In this document: positions 43,112 to 51,694 of the stretch, one piece after another
How positions within the stretch are numbered: position 1 is the stretch's first letter
Layout: each line of letters begins with the position of its first letter
NCBI RefSeq assembly: GCF_030929595.1
Contig: NZ_JAVFVR010000015.1
Coordinates: 124,001-188,000 of the forward strand
DNA length: 64,000 bases
Direction: 5' to 3'
Source of the DNA: Flavobacterium sp. LHD-85
GTDB taxonomy: Bacteria; Bacteroidota; Bacteroidia; Flavobacteriales; Flavobacteriaceae
Notes under the pieces: model-generated
The model's input: the letters and a program-made list of their open reading frames with translations, nothing else
What the model was told of the DNA's origin: nothing
The model's database searches: none
Made by a program: the position numbers and the translations under genes

Positions 43112-43936
43112 ATGAGAGAATTCTGGGAACTATATAAAAACGGCCAGTGGGAAGTACCTTTTCTTACTTTCTCCATTTATCTGTTTGTAGCGGCCTCTCT
43201 TATTCTATATCTTATTATTGTTGCCAGCAGAAACGGTAAAATCAAAAAAGAACGTCTTAGCAAAGAATACAGTTCTATAATTGATAAGGTTATGTCGGCT
43301 GTTATTTTTGAGGATATATCTTTTGCCGAAGTAATACAAAAAGACAAAAATTTTCCATTTCTTTTTGATACGCCTTTTTTTAGAGAAGTTTTGACAGATT
43401 CGCTTATCAATCTGCATAAAAATTATGAAGGTGTTTATGCTAAAAAACTAGAACAGTTTTATAGAGATTCTCATCTGATGAAAATTTCTTTTAGAAAACT
43501 TAAAAGTTTGAGATGGGAAGTAAAATGTAAAGGTATTACTGAATTGGCAGAGTTTAATATTAAAGAAGCATTTGTTCCAATTGTGGCCTGTTCTAAAGCC
43601 AGAAAAAAAACATTAAAGATTGTTGCCTTAAATGCCGCAATCAAACTTGAAGGAACTCGGAGTATTAGATATTTAGTAGAACATTCAGATCCTATTGATG
43701 ATTGGATGCAGCTGAATATTATTGGCGCTTTCAAAAAACACGATGTTGGTGATACAGTTGGAATAGAACATTTATTAGAATCGCAAAATACGACAGTAGT
43801 GGCACTTGGTTTAAAATTGATAAAAGAGCTTAAACTAACACAGAAGCTTCCTCATGTTGTTCATTTGGCAGAGAATACTTCAAACACTGTAATTAAATAC
43901 AAAGCACAGAGTCTTTTGCAGGCATTAACAGTATAA
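43112..43936 (+). CDS. Membrane-anchored HEAT-repeat protein
   Basis: This 274-residue protein has one N-terminal transmembrane helix (residues about 17-40, FLTFSIYLFVAASLILYLIIVA) and a basic cytoplasmic stretch after it. The soluble part is all-helical with HEAT-like repeats towards the C-terminus (RWEVKCKGITELAEFNIKEAFVPIV; KIVALNAAIKLEGTRSIRYLVEH; TTVVALGLKLIKELKLTQKLPHVV, parts cited). The gene is one base after the YaiO gene and 11 bp before the glycosyltransferase. A scaffold or regulatory partner of the synthase at the inner membrane is the likely role (inference); no enzyme motif is seen. Confidence 0.75.
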   Translation: MREFWELYKNGQWEVPFLTFSIYLFVAASLILYLIIVASRNGKIKKERLSKEYSSIIDKVMSAVIFEDISFAEVIQKDKNFPFLFDTPFFREVLTDSLINLHKNYEGVYAKKLEQFYRDSHLMKISFRKLKSLRWEVKCKGITELAEFNIKEAFVPIVACSKARKKTLKIVALNAAIKLEGTRSIRYLVEHSDPIDDWMQLNIIGAFKKHDVGDTVGIEHLLESQNTTVVALGLKLIKELKLTQKLPHVVHLAENTSNTVIKYKAQSLLQALTV

Positions 43937-43947
43937 TTGAACAAGAA

Positions 43948-45378
43948 ATGACTTTTTTTAATACTGAAATAACGTGGTTTTTGGATGTATATATACTCCT
44001 TATTCTTGGTTACGCCATACTAATCATGTCTTCTTATTTAGCATTGGCTTATATTTCTACAAAAGAGCTTAGAAGATACCTTAAACGAAACAGTTTTGTC
44101 GATTACGATGTGCTGTTGACTAGCGAGTTTGCTCCAAAACTTTCGCTTATTGCGCCCGCATATAATGAAGGTCTTACGATTGAAGAAAATGTAAAATCAT
44201 TGCTTTCGCTGAATTACAACAATTATCAGGTTATTGTAGTCAATGACGGAAGCAAAGACAATTCGATGGAAATCTTAACCAAAACCTACGATTTGGTTTT
44301 GACTGATTTGGAGTTTCATCCAAAAATTGAGACCAAAAAAATTAGAGGCATTTATACTTCAAGAAATGCAGCTTTAAAAAAACTGATTGTGGTCGATAAA
44401 GAAAATGGCGGTAAAGCAGATGCTTTAAATGTCGGACTTAATATTGCCCAGAATCCTTATGTGGTTTGTATTGATGTCGATTGTATCTTAGACAAAGATT
44501 CACTTTTAAAACTCGCAAAACCATTTTTAGAATCATACGGAAAACGCATTATTGCCACTGGAGGAGTAGTGCGAATTGCGAACCAATGTATAATAAAAAA
44601 CGGACGCCTAGTCGAAGTAAATGTTCCAGATGTGATGCTGTCGAGAATTCAGGTTTTAGAATATTTAAGAGCATTTCTTTTAGGTAGAATGGCGTGGGGA
44701 AAACTAGACGGATTATTGCTTATCAGCGGTGCTTTTGGAGCTTTTGATAAAGAAATTGCCATACTTTCTGGCGGTTACAGCACCAAAACGGTTGGAGAAG
44801 ATATGGAGCTTATTGTCAGAATGCGCCGTTATATGCTGGATAATAAACTGCCATATTCGGTGAGCTATATTCCAGATCCGCTTTGTTGGACAGAAGCGCC
44901 TGAAGATTTTAAAATATTCAAAAAACAGCGTTCCAGATGGATGAGAGGAACAATAGAAACCTTAAGCATTCACCGCAGAATGTTTTTAAATCCGAAATAT
45001 AAATTGTTAGGAATGCTGAGTGTGCCATATTGGACTTTGTTTGAATTTCTAGCGCCTGCAATAGAATTTATTGGCTTGGTCATCACTGCAGTATTTATAG
45101 TATTCGGTCTTTTAAACTGGCATTTTTTCTTTTTACTGCTGCTTTTTGTGTATACATTTGCAGTGCTCTTTTCTGTTATTGCTTTGTACAGCGAAGAAAA
45201 AACCTATCATAAATACCCAAAACAAGCCGATTTTTTCAAATTGCTGATGGCGGCTTTTATAGAACCATTTTATTTTCATCCGCTTACCGTTTATGCGGCT
45301 TTAATTGGGTATAAAGAAAAAATGATGGGAACCAAGGGATGGGGCGAAATGACCAGAAAAGGATTTACCAAGAAATAA
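43948..45378 (+). CDS. Processive family-2 glycosyltransferase (PgaC/cellulose synthase-like)
   Basis: The 476-residue inner-membrane protein begins with a transmembrane helix (about 12-36), then a GT-A catalytic domain with APAYNEG, VVNDGSKDN, DKENGGKADALN, the DxD motif in CIDVDCILDKDS, the acceptor-site acid in TVGEDMEL, and the processivity motif QRSRWMRG. Three to four C-terminal helices (about 355-460) form the export channel part. This set of motifs marks processive synthases that make and push a beta-linked polysaccharide across the inner membrane. No PilZ domain is present; control may come from the adjacent receiver proteins. The stop (TAA) overlaps the next ATG by one base. Confidence 0.9.
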   Translation: MTFFNTEITWFLDVYILLILGYAILIMSSYLALAYISTKELRRYLKRNSFVDYDVLLTSEFAPKLSLIAPAYNEGLTIEENVKSLLSLNYNNYQVIVVNDGSKDNSMEILTKTYDLVLTDLEFHPKIETKKIRGIYTSRNAALKKLIVVDKENGGKADALNVGLNIAQNPYVVCIDVDCILDKDSLLKLAKPFLESYGKRIIATGGVVRIANQCIIKNGRLVEVNVPDVMLSRIQVLEYLRAFLLGRMAWGKLDGLLLISGAFGAFDKEIAILSGGYSTKTVGEDMELIVRMRRYMLDNKLPYSVSYIPDPLCWTEAPEDFKIFKKQRSRWMRGTIETLSIHRRMFLNPKYKLLGMLSVPYWTLFEFLAPAIEFIGLVITAVFIVFGLLNWHFFFLLLLFVYTFAVLFSVIALYSEEKTYHKYPKQADFFKLLMAAFIEPFYFHPLTVYAALIGYKEKMMGTKGWGEMTRKGFTKK

Positions 45379-46013
45379 TGAAGATGACAAAGAAGATTTT
45401 AATAGTAGATGATCATTTGGTAGTGCGAAATGGAGTTGCCATGATTTTGGAACGGCAGTTTGATGATGTTGCCATTTCGAATGCCGAAAATTTCTTTGAA
45501 GCGATTACACTTTTAAAAAATCTTTCTTTTGACTTAGTGATTTTAGATATTAATATTCCAGGCGGAAAAAATACCGATATGATAACCGACATCAGAGCGA
45601 TTCAACCCGATGTCAAAATATTGGTTTTCTCTGCCCACGAAGAAGAACAATATGCTTTAAAATACCTTTCTTCTGGCGCCAACGGTTATGTAGACAAACT
45701 CTGCAGCGAAGAAAAAATCATGTTTGCTATTACATCAATTTTCGAATCGGGAACGTATATTTCTTCTGAATTGGTTAGTAAATTGGTAAATACTCAGACT
45801 AGTAAAAAAACTTTAAATCCGTTGGAAGGTTTATCCAAAAGAGAACTTCAGATTACAGATTTATTGGTTCAGGGAAATGGCAATTTAGAAATTTCAAACC
45901 AGCTCAACATTCATATGTCTACCGTGAGCACGTATAAAGCAAGAGTTTTTGAGAAACTAAAAGTCAATAACTTGGTAGAGCTCATCAATTTGTACAAAAC
46001 GTTTAAGAGCTAG
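45378..46013 (+). CDS. NarL/LuxR-type response regulator
   Basis: I set the start at ATG 45378 (TAATG overlap with the glycosyltransferase stop) instead of the longer frame from 45339; it yields MKMTKKILIVDDHLVVRNG, the usual receiver beginning, and 211 residues. The receiver has its acceptor Asp in LVILDINIPGGKN and Lys in GYVDKLCSEE. A C-terminal LuxR HTH follows (LSKRELQITDLLVQGNGNLEISNQLNIHMSTVSTYKARVFEKL). It closes the polysaccharide operon. Its stop (TAG, 46011-46013) overlaps that of the convergent propeller kinase by the shared CTAG, making the two a likely cognate pair. Confidence 0.9.
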   Translation: MKMTKKILIVDDHLVVRNGVAMILERQFDDVAISNAENFFEAITLLKNLSFDLVILDINIPGGKNTDMITDIRAIQPDVKILVFSAHEEEQYALKYLSSGANGYVDKLCSEEKIMFAITSIFESGTYISSELVSKLVNTQTSKKTLNPLEGLSKRELQITDLLVQGNGNLEISNQLNIHMSTVSTYKARVFEKLKVNNLVELINLYKTFKS

Positions 46014-49000
46014 TTGTACTCAACCATAATTTCGATTGTAGTTCCCTTATCAATGTCGCTAATAATATTGATGTTTCCTTCAATTAGGATAAGAAGTTCA
46101 ATAATCATGTGAAGTCCGAGATGATAATTTTTTGAAATCGGATTTTTATAAAAATTGTGATAATAATCAATAAGCTCTTTGCTCATTCCTTGGCCATTAT
46201 CAATAATTTTTAAGTTAAGAATGTTATTCTGGGTAGTACATAATAGTGCAATTCTTCCATTTTTGGTATTTTTTATGGCATTATCAATCAAATTATGAAT
46301 AATGATGGAAAGCGCTTTTTTGTTTGTTTTTACAAATAAAGCCTTCGGTACATTATTGATAATGGTATTATTTTCGGCTTCTGCAATCTTTTCAAAAATC
46401 TGAATGCTTTCTTCGATGAGTTCATGTAAAGAATAACATTCATCTTCCAGTTTTTTTCCTTCAATAAAAATAGAAGAGTATTTGATAAGATTTTCGACAT
46501 ACTCATACAGTTGAGAAGTAGATGTCTGTAAGGTTCCCAATTGCTGTTTGAGTTTTGGATCTTCTTGTATCGTACTGTTTTCAAAAAGATGTTTTATAGA
46601 AGAAGACAAGAATTTCAGCGGACTTTTGATGTCGTGGCTCATGCTTTTAACCAACATTTCGTGCTGTTTAATTTCTTGTTTTAAATTGTTTTCTGCCTTT
46701 TCAAGTTTTTTAACGGTAGAAGCTAATTTTTTTGTCTTTTTTGCAATGACTTCTTCCAGTTGCATTCTTTTCATTCTTTGATAGTACAATCGTATGTACC
46801 AAAGTGAAATTACAAAACCAGCTGTAAGAAAACAGCAAAGAATAGCAAACCAGATGGTCTGGTAGAATTTTGCAGGCACAACAAGAATGACAGTTTTGTA
46901 GGCATAATTGGCATCAAAACCAGACAAACTTCTAAAAGTAAGTTTGTAAGTTCCAGGCGGCAGTGTAGTAAAAGATATCGATTTATCGGCTCTCAGCCTT
47001 TCCCAACGGTCACTGCCAATTTTATCCATTCTTGCTTCGATGGTCAAGTTTTTAGGATTGCCATAATAAGGATAAGAAAGTAGAAAACTAACCCTCTGAA
47101 AATTGTTTTTTAAGACAATGGTATCTTTTGGCAAAAGTGTTTTCTGATCTAGAACAACCCTGTCTATAAAAAGATCTTTGCTAGGCAGTAAAGGAGACAC
47201 TTTATCAGGATTAAAAAATACAATTCCGTTCATAGACGGAAAAGCGATAGTGTTATTTTTAAGAAGATTGCCACATGGTTGGCATCCGCCATTAAATTCG
47301 TTAATCAGAAAACCATCCGATTTGTTGTATTGATGGTAATATATTATGGTGCTTTTATTTTTAGAATAGTTGAGCAGCACTTTTCTTGAAACCTGAAAAA
47401 GCCCTTTGTTGGTTGATATCCAGAAAAAGCCATTTTTGTCTTCAATGATGCAGTGCGAAGAATTAAGCGAGTTTTCTTCGTCTGTTGGGAACGTATATAA
47501 GTTATGATCGGAGTAGAGATAAAAACCTTTTTCGTATGTGGTAAGCCAAATTTTCTGTTGGCTGTCGATAAAAACGCTTCTAATATTTAATTTTTCAGTA
47601 TTTTTTTCAAAATGTATTTTCTCAGTTTTTAAATCATATTGAAATAAACCTTGATCTCCACCCAAATAAAGTGCATTTTTGAGCTGGACAATATAATTAA
47701 TGTTTTTTTTGAAAACAGCTTTTAGCGTTACCGTTCCGTTTTTTATAGCATACAATTTGGGTTTATGAAATTCATCGATACCCATAGAAACCCAGATCGT
47801 ATTACTGTTATCCTTGAATATTGTTTTCGGATTTTGATCAAAACGATAAGTGAGATATTTTTTGTAGCCCGAGTTTTTTAGATAACAAAGCACATTTAGG
47901 TTTCGGCTGATCCAGATATTTTTTTCATCGTCAAGAGCAATATTTAGACGCTCTTCCAAAAAAACACTTTTAGGAAAAGGAATATGGCCAACAATTTTTT
48001 TATCGTTAATAATTAACCCCTCAGAAGTGACGATCGTGCTGTCTGTGAAAGCTTGTGCGGCATAATAGACTTCGGCTCTTCCCGTATTTTTGGTTACAGA
48101 TTTAAAAGCAGGGAAAGAAATGATGCACAATCCATTTGTACTGCTTCCCAGATATAGTTTTCTATTTTTCTGATCAAAATAAACCGCAATAATATTGCTT
48201 GCTTCAAAATCTTTGTATTCAACAATTAATTGGGCTGTCAGTTTGCCATTCTGGTTTTTTAGCTGGTAAATTTTATTTTTAACAGAAAGAAAAACCTGTC
48301 CAGTAGTAATATTCCAAAAAAGCTTACGATTACTTTCTGATGATAATACATTAAGCTTTCCAGATGATTTGCCTTTTTGTGAGAAACAGTGATAATCTCC
48401 ATTTTCTGTTAGGTAGAAAAGAGAATTGTTTAGCGCAAAAAAATTAAAAACATTATCGTTTTTAAAAGCTGTCTTAGAAATGCTTTTCATTTTTGAATCG
48501 CATAATTCAATGCTCTCATTATCTACGAAAAATGTATTTCCAGTAGCTAATTTGATATAATAAGGCTCATGCTGATTGATGGTATAGTTTGAGGGAAGGC
48601 CATCATGAAAAAAGAAACGTCTGCCGTTTCGGTCTAAACTAGAACGAGGAGCATTTTTTTTGAGTATTTGAACTTTGGCATTCCGAATAAAAACTAGCTC
48701 TTTTTTGCTCTCGTTGTAACTGGTGAGGCTGTCTTTTTCTATACTTCCGAAAATATCAGTAAAACGATTGTGCTCTAGCGAAGTGTTGGATGAATTGAAA
48801 ACCAGAAAATTGTTTCCGTCATAACGCACAATACCATTTTCAGTCGTCATCCATATAAAATTATGTTTGCCCTGAACGATTGCCTTTATGCTATTCTGCT
48901 GCAGTTCGTTATTGTCCGCAGTGTACCATCTGGCCTTGTAGTTTTGTTGGCAGACCATTTTAGTTGTTAAGAGCAGCAGCAAAAAACAACCATAACGAAA

Positions 49001-49063
49001 AGAAACAAAAGCCGTCATTTTAGACATCTGACTAATTTTATAGGATACAAACTTATAAAACAT
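46010..49063 (-). CDS. Two-component-regulator propeller histidine kinase
   Basis: This 1017-residue sensor has an N-terminal signal/anchor (YGCFLLLLLTTKMVC, near residue 30). It then has a large periplasmic region of Reg_prop blades forming a propeller (IKAIVQGKHNFIWMTTENGIVRYDG; CIIEDKNGFFWISTNKGLFQVSR, parts cited), and a Y_Y_Y Ig-like domain (about 640-725, with LPPGTYKLTFRSLSG). One transmembrane helix (about 735-760), a coiled coil, HisKA with His810 in MSHDIKSPLKFLSSS and a HATPase domain (IIHNLIDNAIKNTKNG, DNGQGM) complete it. Unlike the Bacteroides hybrid systems it has no receiver or AraC domain, so it needs a separate regulator. The LuxR-type regulator encoded tail-to-tail, with overlapping stop codons, is the obvious candidate. 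Such propellers usually sense glycans, fitting the neighbouring polysaccharide genes. Confidence 0.92.
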   Translation of the reverse strand: MFYKFVSYKISQMSKMTAFVSFRYGCFLLLLLTTKMVCQQNYKARWYTADNNELQQNSIKAIVQGKHNFIWMTTENGIVRYDGNNFLVFNSSNTSLEHNRFTDIFGSIEKDSLTSYNESKKELVFIRNAKVQILKKNAPRSSLDRNGRRFFFHDGLPSNYTINQHEPYYIKLATGNTFFVDNESIELCDSKMKSISKTAFKNDNVFNFFALNNSLFYLTENGDYHCFSQKGKSSGKLNVLSSESNRKLFWNITTGQVFLSVKNKIYQLKNQNGKLTAQLIVEYKDFEASNIIAVYFDQKNRKLYLGSSTNGLCIISFPAFKSVTKNTGRAEVYYAAQAFTDSTIVTSEGLIINDKKIVGHIPFPKSVFLEERLNIALDDEKNIWISRNLNVLCYLKNSGYKKYLTYRFDQNPKTIFKDNSNTIWVSMGIDEFHKPKLYAIKNGTVTLKAVFKKNINYIVQLKNALYLGGDQGLFQYDLKTEKIHFEKNTEKLNIRSVFIDSQQKIWLTTYEKGFYLYSDHNLYTFPTDEENSLNSSHCIIEDKNGFFWISTNKGLFQVSRKVLLNYSKNKSTIIYYHQYNKSDGFLINEFNGGCQPCGNLLKNNTIAFPSMNGIVFFNPDKVSPLLPSKDLFIDRVVLDQKTLLPKDTIVLKNNFQRVSFLLSYPYYGNPKNLTIEARMDKIGSDRWERLRADKSISFTTLPPGTYKLTFRSLSGFDANYAYKTVILVVPAKFYQTIWFAILCCFLTAGFVISLWYIRLYYQRMKRMQLEEVIAKKTKKLASTVKKLEKAENNLKQEIKQHEMLVKSMSHDIKSPLKFLSSSIKHLFENSTIQEDPKLKQQLGTLQTSTSQLYEYVENLIKYSSIFIEGKKLEDECYSLHELIEESIQIFEKIAEAENNTIINNVPKALFVKTNKKALSIIIHNLIDNAIKNTKNGRIALLCTTQNNILNLKIIDNGQGMSKELIDYYHNFYKNPISKNYHLGLHMIIELLILIEGNINIISDIDKGTTIEIMVEYN

Positions 49064-49153
49064 AAATCAGAAATTGCCGTTTGTAGTTTTAAATCTACAG
49101 CGTTGTAGGTGTATTGGTACATTCAGAATAGGCTCTATAAGGGTTTGTAACGC

Positions 49154-49161
49154 TATATTTG
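49154..49161 (+). promoter_or_regulatory. Putative -7 box TATATTTG
   Basis: A perfect TAnnTTTG match 31 bp before the ATG at 49193; no well-spaced -33 box is evident. Confidence 0.4.
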
Positions 49162-49192
49162 TTTAAAAGGTTAACAACAAAGTTCAAAACAG

Positions 49193-49747
49193 ATGAGGAT
49201 AGGAGTAATTGGTTTATGCAGTTTTACAATGAATTTTGTGAATAGGGCAGTAGAGGCTGGACATCAGGTATTATTAAGTTCCACCCGCGAAAATCGCCAG
49301 TTTCAGGACTTGGCTAAAAAAATGGGAGAAAATGTAAAATTGGTAAGCAGAAACGAAGCTGCAAAAGCCAGTATTTTGATATTATTTATTCCCCGTGAAG
49401 ATGTTGGACTATTCCTAACGGACTTGCCCGATATGAATGAAAAAATAATAATTCACGAGAGCAATCCAATTTTTAGCTTAGAATGCTTGAGGCCAAATGC
49501 AAAATCTTCATCAGAAATAATTGCATCGCTATTGCCAGAATCTCATGTTATAAGGGTTCTTAATGTAGTTAATCCAGAAGTGCTTTCTATGATAAACCAA
49601 AAGCAGAATGGCAATGAAATATTTTATACAGGATTGGATAAACAGGCAAAAAATAAAGCAAAAGCATTTTTTAAAAGCCTAAATCTTGCTGGAATAGATT
49701 TTGAAGAATTGTACCAACTTCCAATGCATTCTTGTTTCATGAATTAG
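49193..49747 (+). CDS. F420/NADP oxidoreductase-like Rossmann protein with altered glycine loop
   Basis: The 184-residue protein resembles the NAD(P)-binding domain of the F420-dependent NADP oxidoreductase/ProC-like group: N-terminal strand MRIGVIGL, helix to AVEAGHQVLLSSTREN, then KLVSRNEAAKASILILFIPRED and HVIRVLNVVNPE. The normal GxGxxG nucleotide loop reads GLCSFTMNF here, so two of three glycines are lost and cofactor binding may be weak or changed. Length covers only the Rossmann domain. Function unknown. A terminator follows and no operon partner is present. Confidence 0.65.
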   Translation: MRIGVIGLCSFTMNFVNRAVEAGHQVLLSSTRENRQFQDLAKKMGENVKLVSRNEAAKASILILFIPREDVGLFLTDLPDMNEKIIIHESNPIFSLECLRPNAKSSSEIIASLLPESHVIRVLNVVNPEVLSMINQKQNGNEIFYTGLDKQAKNKAKAFFKSLNLAGIDFEELYQLPMHSCFMN

Positions 49748-49802
49748 AAAATATATTACGAAACCAGCTTTGAATAATTAGAATTGTTCAATCCTAAATG
49801 TT

Positions 49803-49833
49803 CCCAGAAAAGCTAACTTTCTGGGGCATTTTT
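49803..49833 (+). terminator. Rho-independent terminator
   Basis: CCCAGAAA (49803-49810) pairs with TTTCTGGG (49818-49825), followed by GCATTTTTTTT. It ends the Rossmann-protein transcript. Confidence 0.8.
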
Positions 49834-49879
49834 TTTGATTTAAATTGCGCAATAGATGGCTTTGCGTTAATTTAGTAAT

Positions 49880-50692
49880 ATGAAAATCGAACTGAAACAA
49901 TCTTCTTTTCTTGATAAGGAAATCAACGAACCGTATTATAACATTTTGATGTTTGATGGGGTAGCCACTTTTTCTGTTGATTTAACCGATTACGAATGCA
50001 AAGGAAAAAGTCTTTTGTTTTTAACGCCGTATCAGTTATTGCAATGGAAAAGTTCGACAGCCCCTTTCATAAATATTCTCAGTTTTCATGGAGATTTTTA
50101 TTGCATTGAATACCATAAAAAAGAAGTGGCTTGCAACGGAATTTTATTCAATGATATTTATAGCGAACCTTTCGTAATTGTTTCCGATTTTATTTACGAA
50201 GAAATCACGAGCATTATGGAAAGAATGAAAAGGGTAGAAGATTCTGAACAGGATTATGACAACTCGATTCTAAAATCCTATCTGCAAGTTATTCTCGCCT
50301 TGAGCAGTAAAGAAAAACAGCTCAAAATGTCACCTCAGATTCAGGAGTCTATTGGAAATGCCGATATCTTGAAGTTTCAGCATTTGTTAGACACGCATTT
50401 TCTAGAAGCAAAAGAAGTCGCTTTTTATGCCTCAAAATACAATTTGAGTGTGAATACTTTCAGTAAAAGAATCAAAAAACATTTCGGAAAATCGCCTTCT
50501 CAGCTTATTCAAGATCGCATTGTTTTGGAAGCTAAGAAACAGTTGCATTTAACAACTAAGACCATAAAAGAAATTGCAGACGATCTTAATTTTGAAGACG
50601 AATTTTATTTCAGCCGCTATTTCAAGAAAAGCGTAGGCATTTCGCCTAAAGAATTCAGAAAAGAAGTTGGCATTTCTATCGTGGCAAAATAG
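49880..50692 (+). CDS. AraC-family transcriptional regulator
   Basis: This 270-residue regulator has an N-terminal sensing domain (cupin-like strands, FLTPYQLLQWKSSTAPFINILSFHG) and a C-terminal AraC DNA-binding pair: first HTH EVAFYASKYNLSVNTFSKRIKKHFG and second TIKEIADDLNFEDEFYFSRYFKKSVGISPKEFRK, with the standard spacing. It is followed 79 bp later on the same strand by a DUF417 membrane protein gene. That order recalls rclR and rclC of E. coli, where the AraC protein senses reactive chlorine; homology beyond domain type is not shown. It probably controls the neighbour. Confidence 0.88.
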   Translation: MKIELKQSSFLDKEINEPYYNILMFDGVATFSVDLTDYECKGKSLLFLTPYQLLQWKSSTAPFINILSFHGDFYCIEYHKKEVACNGILFNDIYSEPFVIVSDFIYEEITSIMERMKRVEDSEQDYDNSILKSYLQVILALSSKEKQLKMSPQIQESIGNADILKFQHLLDTHFLEAKEVAFYASKYNLSVNTFSKRIKKHFGKSPSQLIQDRIVLEAKKQLHLTTKTIKEIADDLNFEDEFYFSRYFKKSVGISPKEFRKEVGISIVAK

Positions 50693-50771
50693 TCCATGAA
50701 AACTCCTTTACGTCCATTTTTATCCAGATAAGCATAAAGTAATTTTGATTTGTATTTAAAACATAATCAAA

Positions 50772-51383
50772 ATGGAAAAATTTATACGATTTATTGCGGG
50801 TGGACAAAGCAACTTTATTCATTTTTTAAGAATTGCCATATTTGTTGTAATGGCATGGATTGGCGGATTAAAAGCCTTTAAATATGAAGCAGACGGAATA
50901 GTTCCGCTTGTAGCGAATAGTCCGTTTATGAGTTTCTTTTATAAAGATGCCAATAAACAGGTTGTGAATGATGAAGGTAAAACTGTAAAAGCCTACACAC
51001 TTTACAAAAACGTTGAAGGTAAAACCGTTGAGAAAAACATTAAATGGCACGAAGCCAACGGAACTTATATTTTTTCTTACGGATTGGGAACTGTTATTGT
51101 TACAATTGGCTTGTTGGTTCTTTTGGGAATCTGGTTTCCTAAAATGGGTTTTTTGGGTGGACTTCTGACATTCGGAATGGCGTTTGTAACCTTATCATTT
51201 TTAATCACAACGCCAGAAGTTTACGTTCCAAATTTGGGCGGAGATTTTCCAACACCAGAGTTTGGGTTTCCGTATCTTTCTGTTGGAGGCCGTTTGGTTC
51301 TCAAAGACATTATCATGATGAGTGGCGGATTGATTGTCGCTTCAGACAATGCAAAGAAAATTTTAAACCGTTTTTACGCTTAA
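50772..51383 (+). CDS. DUF417 (YkgB/RclC-like) membrane protein
   Basis: The 203-residue inner-membrane protein has four predicted helices: FLRIAIFVVMAWIGGLKAFKYEADGIVPLVANSP (the DUF417 opening phrase, in part), FSYGLGTVIVTIGLLVLLGIW, MGFLGGLLTFGMAFVTLSFLITTPE and VLKDIIMMSGGLIV. The family signature K-x-x-x-YEA-x-G-I-x-P-L is present near residues 35-47. An insertion of about 35 hydrophilic residues (YKDANKQVVNDEGKTVKAYT) between helices one and two is longer than in E. coli YkgB. The family is linked to resistance to reactive chlorine and other electrophiles; the mechanism is unknown. A perfect palindromic terminator follows. Confidence 0.85.
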   Translation: MEKFIRFIAGGQSNFIHFLRIAIFVVMAWIGGLKAFKYEADGIVPLVANSPFMSFFYKDANKQVVNDEGKTVKAYTLYKNVEGKTVEKNIKWHEANGTYIFSYGLGTVIVTIGLLVLLGIWFPKMGFLGGLLTFGMAFVTLSFLITTPEVYVPNLGGDFPTPEFGFPYLSVGGRLVLKDIIMMSGGLIVASDNAKKILNRFYA

Positions 51384-51425
51384 TTTGTCTTGAAAAAGAA
51401 AGACTCAATTAGTAACATAAAATAA

Positions 51426-51455
51426 AATAGGAACAGAATTAATTCTGTTCCTATT
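51426..51455 (+). terminator. Perfect 30-bp palindromic terminator
   Basis: AATAGGAACAGAATT (51426-51440) is directly followed by its exact complement AATTCTGTTCCTATT (51441-51455). It ends the DUF417 transcript. The full 51384-51859 interval has no intact gene; it holds this terminator, a hairpin array, a second terminator, a gene relic and a long hairpin, listed separately. Confidence 0.75.
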
Positions 51456-51506
51456 CATTCTGCAGGAATGTCTGATTGGTAGATTTTTTTAATGGATTCA
51501 CAGAAC

Positions 51507-51628
51507 ACGTTCCGTAGGAACGTTTGATTATCTTCACAACATTTATTCCGCAAAACGGGTGTCCCTACAGGACACTATGCAAATACGCAACTTTTTTTTC
51601 TACCAACGAGATATTCCTAACGGAATAT
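51507..51628. repeat. Three short hairpins at exact 52-bp period
   Basis: ACGTTCC-GTA-GGAACGT (51507-51523), GTGTCC-CTACA-GGACAC (51559-51575) and ATATTCC-TAAC-GGAATAT (51611-51628) start at 52-bp intervals. All share a CC-(N3-5)-GG centre while the outer stem bases differ. Confidence 0.7.
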
Positions 51629-51641
51629 AATTTTATAAAAA

Positions 51642-51677
51642 AAAACTGCGCAAGGGCTCAGACTTGCACAGCTTTTT
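51642..51677 (-). terminator. Terminator-like hairpin after the permease relic
   Basis: AAAAACTG-c-GCAAG pairs with CTTGC-a-CAG-cTTTTT around an 8-nt loop. On the minus strand it lies just beyond the permease relic at 51695-51724 and before a T-run, so it is placed to end the transport-operon transcript. Confidence 0.6.
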
Positions 51678-51694
51678 ACAAAAACTCAAAACTA

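Noticed and set aside
45339-46013. Longer LuxR-regulator frame starting at 45339
   Set aside because: The extra 13 residues lie inside the glycosyltransferase gene and precede the normal receiver start; the TAATG overlap at 45378 fits the coupling seen in the rest of the operon.
51507-51628. CRISPR array (52-bp period)
   Set aside because: Only three units, arms differ completely between units, and there is no repeat longer than a few bases.
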